DNA from: Malurus cyaneus samueli
Taxonomy: Eukaryota > Chordata > Aves > Passeriformes > Maluridae
NCBI GenBank assembly: GCA_009741485.1
Contig: CM019216.1
Coordinates: 59,254,459 to 59,318,458, forward strand
Reading direction: 5' to 3'
Length of the DNA stretch: 64,000 nucleotides
Both the position numbers and the translations under genes were made by a program. Below, one piece after another: positions 59,310 to 64,000 of this stretch (position 1 is the first letter of the stretch; each line of letters starts with the position of its first letter). The notes below the pieces were generated by a model, which worked only from the letters and a program-made list of their open reading frames with translations, searched no databases and was not told the DNA's origin.

Positions 59310-62300
59310 CTTTTTTTTACAGTAGAAATCTCAAAACAGGTATTAACCTTACACACTATACACACTGGATCCAATTCTCAGATCCAACTTGGCCTGTTGC
59401 TATCAAAGCATTTACCTGAAAAGCAAGCTAAGAACTGACCTAAAAGGAAAGACTGGTCTGAAGCACAGCCAGGCTCCCACCTAACGTGCAAGAAGAGAGG
59501 AGTATCACTGCTGAGGTTGAAAGCAGAGAGCAAAGCCTCCCACCACAGCAGTCTGCTTGACTCAAGCCAGAAGAGCCTCCCTTTTCTATCTTTTAATGTG
59601 CTCTTTATTTAGCTTTATATCACCTTCAGTGTATATTCTTCTTTCTAATCCCAAATATCACAATTTTTTTTATTACAGCATACTCTAAGGAAGATCCATG
59701 TCATTCACCTTTCTCTAGATATCCCAGTCCTGTGTTCCACAGCCCCTGTGCAGCATTTCCTGTGTAGATCTCTCTCTTACAGACTTCATCCTTTTTCGGT
59801 ATACATGGACCATCCCAATCAACTGATTCAGCCAAATACTAATCTCATTTTTATATCTTTTCATCCTTTTTATATCTTTCCCTGTTGCTGCAATAGAAGA
59901 TATTTCTTTATTCTTCTCAAGAATCTTCATTGCCATCCTTTGCTCTGAATGCTCCACCCAAGATTCAACTCCAGTTTGGAAGGAGTTTTCATGAACACCC
60001 ACAAAGTCTGCTCTCATACCAGCTCATCTTAAAAATATTTTTCATCCTACTAATAGACTTTGAGAAATTAGTTTGCTGGCATGATGAAACTATAATTCAC
60101 AGCATTATAGGATCATCCTTCTCTTGTTTTACTTCATCTTTCTGAATAAACCTTTGTTTTTATTTAGATTATGCACTGCCTCACATGCAACTTCTCTGGT
60201 ATACATCAATACATATAACATAAAATTATGTTGGCAACTTTTCCACCCTATTTCTGAGACTGATTCAAATGAAGGACAAAGCATACTTCTCTTCACTTTT
60301 GCCTATTTCCACAATCAGATGTTAATGTATTGCATATTTCAGATTCTGACCAAGAGAATGTAAAATTAAAGCAACCTTCCCTCACAGTTTACCCATTTTC
60401 AAGGTTTAATAGTTTGTCTGATGTCATTCAATACTAGAAGTCTGAGCAATGCAAATTTCATCACATAAATCTTACAGAAAATACTTAGGCCAAGAATTTT
60501 GATGTTTTAAAGATAAACATTTGAGTGCTTTCCAAGCTTTGTGCAGGACCTCCTTCCCCTGGCATTTATTCAATATCTGTTGGAAAGATGCTTTCAGTTT
60601 CTCTGCCCATTGAAGCTGGAGCAATCCTAACAATCCTAAGTTTTCTCCGTTCAAAACCTCTGGAGTTTTATCATTACCATGATACCACATTCATTTTTAA
60701 AGTGTTGATTTGTTCTTCCTCTGTAAATTCTTAAAATTTCTGGTTTTCTTGGTGATAACATTTGTAGGGAGCTATACCTTTTCAATAGTTTCTAAGAAGA
60801 TAGCAAAAGATTAGGCTGTATCATATCAGGCAGAGGGATACTGGAAAATATAGAGGATCAATTTCTTCAAATATTATTCCTAACATTTTCAATAGTCCTT
60901 CCAATATTTTCACATTACTTGAAAATTGATGTTAGATATTTATATTTTTCATAGTGCTAAGAAAGCTTTGAGAATAAACAGATGATGCTGTGCAAAAAGG
61001 CATTGAAAATGAAATAGGGTTAACAGACCACAGGAAATGCTTTGGCTGCAAATGAAACTGGATTGCTGCTCTTTGTTGCTCTAAAAGAATGACTGAACAA
61101 CATAAATTTGATTGTGACTCCCTAAGACTCCTAATGAACAGGTATAAAGATCATCAATAATAAAAAGAACAATTAATTTCCTCTGAGAGTTTAATAGACA
61201 GTGGACATGAGCAAATTGAAACTAGACAGTTATTTCGAACTGAGGCCAAAATATTGCCAGAGCAATATGAAGACCTCTTTATTGTTTACATGAATGCTTT
61301 CTTTGAGCAAACAGATGTTCTAGAATTATAAATCAAATACATTTCATGAAGGTTAACATCCTCTGGAAAATAACTAGTTTGCTAGAGTTGGATTACAAAG
61401 AAGTTTACTTCTTTAAAAAGGAATTTTGCAGCTAGCAGATATACTAAACCGAAAAGTTCCCCATAGTGACATATTTCTACATTTTTTAGAAATTAAACCC
61501 AATACTGTTAACATAAAAATGTCAGTGCCTGAGTATGCAAAATGACCTTTTTTTATAATTCTTTTTAAAAAATATGAACATCTGAGCTAGAATTGCAATG
61601 GCTTCAACACTATGGATTAACATCATGCAAGAGACCACAATTATGTCAAAGCAACCATTTCACTCTGGTAAGGACAAATTAGACATTTTTGAATGTGCTA
61701 AATAAGTGAACAATCTGTCACTTATGTCACTTAATATCTTCATGCTTTTAAATGGCAGGTTTTTTTCCCTCTGGCACTTGTGGTTTTCCACCAGGAAAGG
61801 ACATTGTTCTGGAAGGTCTAGCAAAAAAGCATTAAAATTTAACCACAAAAAAAAATTTCAAGTAGCATTAAGGATCTGATTTAAGCCCACAAAAGCAATG
61901 AAATCTGAGTGTAAGTCAATTATGATTGACATGTGTCCCTTAACATATGCTAGATACTCCTTGCTGCACATGCAGGAAGTTATTAAAACCATTTAACAAT
62001 ACATTTTGCACGATGACAGCCAGATCAAGAAGCATGGTCAATTAAAAAAAGAGATAGATAAATTCAAAAATTAGGGGAGTTAATTCATTACAGGGTTGTA
62101 ATTAAAAGCTTGAATGATTATGTAAACCTTTGTGGGCCACTAGTTGGACTGTCAGTCACATACTAACAAGCTGAAGGGACCCCGCAAAGAACCAAAACTT
62201 TCCCCCTGGCTGCCTACAGCGAGTCCTGTAAACTCAGAAACAGACCTGTGCAGAGAGGTGATTTGCTGTACAGAAATGGCAATCTCTGCTAATCCTGTTG

Positions 62301-64000
62301 AAGTTTCTTGGAGCTGCAGGTGCTTAAAACTTTTGTCTGTGAGAGCCTGACTTCTGAAAATTTTGTTTGTGGATATTAGCGTTCGGTCGTGGAAACCGAT
62401 TCTTAGTATCAAGATTCTCACATTGCTTTAAAAATAGGAACAGGTGAAGAGAACTCTGAAATTTGGAACCTATGTTTACAAAAGGCCTTCAATAACAAGA
62501 TGAGAGTATCTTCAAAGATGTCCATAAGAGAGAAAGAAAAAGTGAGGGAAGAAAGGAAGGAGAGAACTGGAAGCAATGTGGTACTTAGTTGTTTTGTAGG
62601 AGGTGCAGCTCTTTAAAGCACACTCAGAATGGTGCTGCTAGGAAAGCAGGTTTTGAGTGAATGTTAGTGAGGTCTGCAAATCAGCTGAATTCTGCAACAC
62701 AAGCACATTCACTGCCTCCCGCTGTCAGAGGGGCTGTGGTTTAGCAAACATTTTTTTGCTCTGAGACCCGGAGCTGTTCACGCAGAGAGACCAAAGCTCC
62801 TCTGATAACTCCTGTCTAAAAGACATCCAGCCATGTTCACATAGCACCAGGCTCCAACAAATGCAATGATCTCACATCTCTGGCAGGGTGGAGCCTAAGT
62901 GGGATCAGGACAGCTCTATTTCTGTCTGCCCATAAAGAAGTAACAACCATGGAATGAAATACAGATTCATTTCCATATTTTGATATTAAAAAAACTTCAT
63001 TACTTTGATAAAAGACTGTCCCCTCTCAACACCACTATCTTCTCTGTCCCCTTTTTTCCTTGATTTTTACTATTTAAATTGCAAAATTTTTTTCAGTACA
63101 TCTTCTATTATGGCACATAAAACAGTAATGGACAGATATTCATTTCTGCATTTAGGCTCAGTTGCAGGACAGCTACGATTTGTGGTATAAATGGTGAGAA
63201 CATACCTCTAACCCTCTCCTGGCACACCCATCCAACAGTATGGAACATTTTGCCGTGAAGTAACACTCAGGCTCACACAAGCATTGTCTCCGCACTGCAG
63301 AAGGACACAGAACAGTTACAAAACTTCCCCAAGGTCATTGTGAAGTCTCTGTCAAAACAAGAATAGAACACACATGATTGCCAGTTTCTACTTTAGCTAT
63401 ATAATGATTATTTCCCTGACACACAACATCTCTTTATGCATATGTCCTTAGTAATAAAAAATAAGGAAAAGAAATACATCAGATACATATGGTGCCATCT
63501 GTAAGCAGAACTCTCTCTAAACAATATGTCTTTCAAATTTTTCCATGAGGCATCACCATCTCTTTAAGGACTTTATCATCATTACTGACACATAATCATT
63601 CCTTGCAGGTGGAAAACATTGTGCTGAGAGATAATTGGGATAGTTATTGGATATGACTCCTCACTGGTTTTAAGACAGTATGAAGGCATGATTGCATTCT
63701 GCTCAAAGAAAAGAATGAATATTCTCTGCATTTATGTCAGATTGAGTGATTTATGGGTATTGTAAGTACTGCATTAGATTATAAGGTCTAACATTATCTG
63801 ATAGGATGCAATGCAAACCTAAAATATGGATGCTTTCCCCTGTGAGAGAGGAAAACCTATTTTGGCTGTTGGAGTCACATTTGCTATTGGTTTATCTGGG
63901 TGGGGTAATCTGATTTCAACTTATGTAGGGAAAACTGTCATCTAACAGTACCACACTCATGGTAAGGGGAACAAATATTTTGAAAACCCTGCCCAAATAA

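Larger units (their letters stand above)
45508..64000. other. Unclassified non-coding stretch
   Basis: No gene or recognised interspersed repeat is seen over 18 kb. Open frames reach 127 codons (54587-54970, minus), 108 (46026-46352, plus) and 100 (59715-60017, minus), without domains. Low-complexity features are a G12 run (53744-53755), (CAG)7 (56202-56222), an imperfect TTA repeat (59281-59309) and purine-rich tracts near 51958-52000 and 62525-62570. The segment 54600-55280 has a more even base composition and could be an unrecognised old repeat. Confidence 0.55.

Noticed and set aside
59315..59340. Polypyrimidine run plus ttacag as a splice acceptor
   Set aside because: It directly follows a TTA microsatellite, and the sequence after it soon carries stops in the possible frames. 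Motif only.
1..64000. CRISPR arrays, operons, phage or plasmid genes, tRNA and rRNA genes
   Set aside because: There are no regularly spaced identical repeats, no dense co-directional coding frames, no T-loop-type tRNA motifs in a cloverleaf context and no ribosomal RNA words. The sequence is vertebrate non-coding DNA.

Overview
This window looks like gene-poor nuclear DNA from a bird, or less likely another archosaur or turtle. It is AT-rich, non-coding in texture and CpG-poor by eye. It has no run of long open frames and no bacterial-style gene packing. The strongest taxonomic signal is the repeat content. All seven interspersed repeats I can identify are CR1-type LINE fragments, and the best preserved ones read like avian CR1. 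I see no Alu, B1, L1 or primate/rodent-type SINE. No host protein-coding gene, tRNA, rRNA, CRISPR array or retroviral gene could be supported. The longest open frame is 149 codons, and the frames with recognisable protein similarity are decayed CR1 ORF2 pieces.

Layout: 1-4879 holds unclassified unique sequence with small degenerate duplications and a strongly C-over-G skewed stretch (2401-3000). CR1 fragments lie at 4880-5100 (+), 7592-7990 (+, ancient), 10572-10845 (-), 13880-14390 (+, start of the endonuclease domain), 18893-19240 (-, ancient), 42091-42828 (-, internally deleted: endonuclease plus linker joined to the 3' tail) and 45057-45507 (-, best preserved 3' end). An AAAG microsatellite is at 28084-28139, a 20-N assembly gap at 32999-33018 and a perfect 45-base A run at 39342-39386. 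The remainder is unique sequence with short homopolymers, minor microsatellites and a few short palindromes or hairpins.

The window is best read as part of an intergenic region or a very long intron. Nothing in it forms a pathway or operon. Any function would most likely be regulatory, as conserved non-coding elements or unannotated lncRNA exons, and that needs cross-species alignment. A few motif-dense spots (13681-13745, 35950-36049, 41506-41968, 62080-62130) are offered as low-confidence candidates. I did not find a previously undescribed biological system. The most informative oddities are the internally deleted CR1 at 42091-42828, the layered ages of the CR1 copies and the A45 tract.

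Limits: CR1 assignments rest on recalled family consensus features, not on a search. Boundaries are good to roughly 10-40 bp for the young copies and 50 bp or more for the ancient ones.
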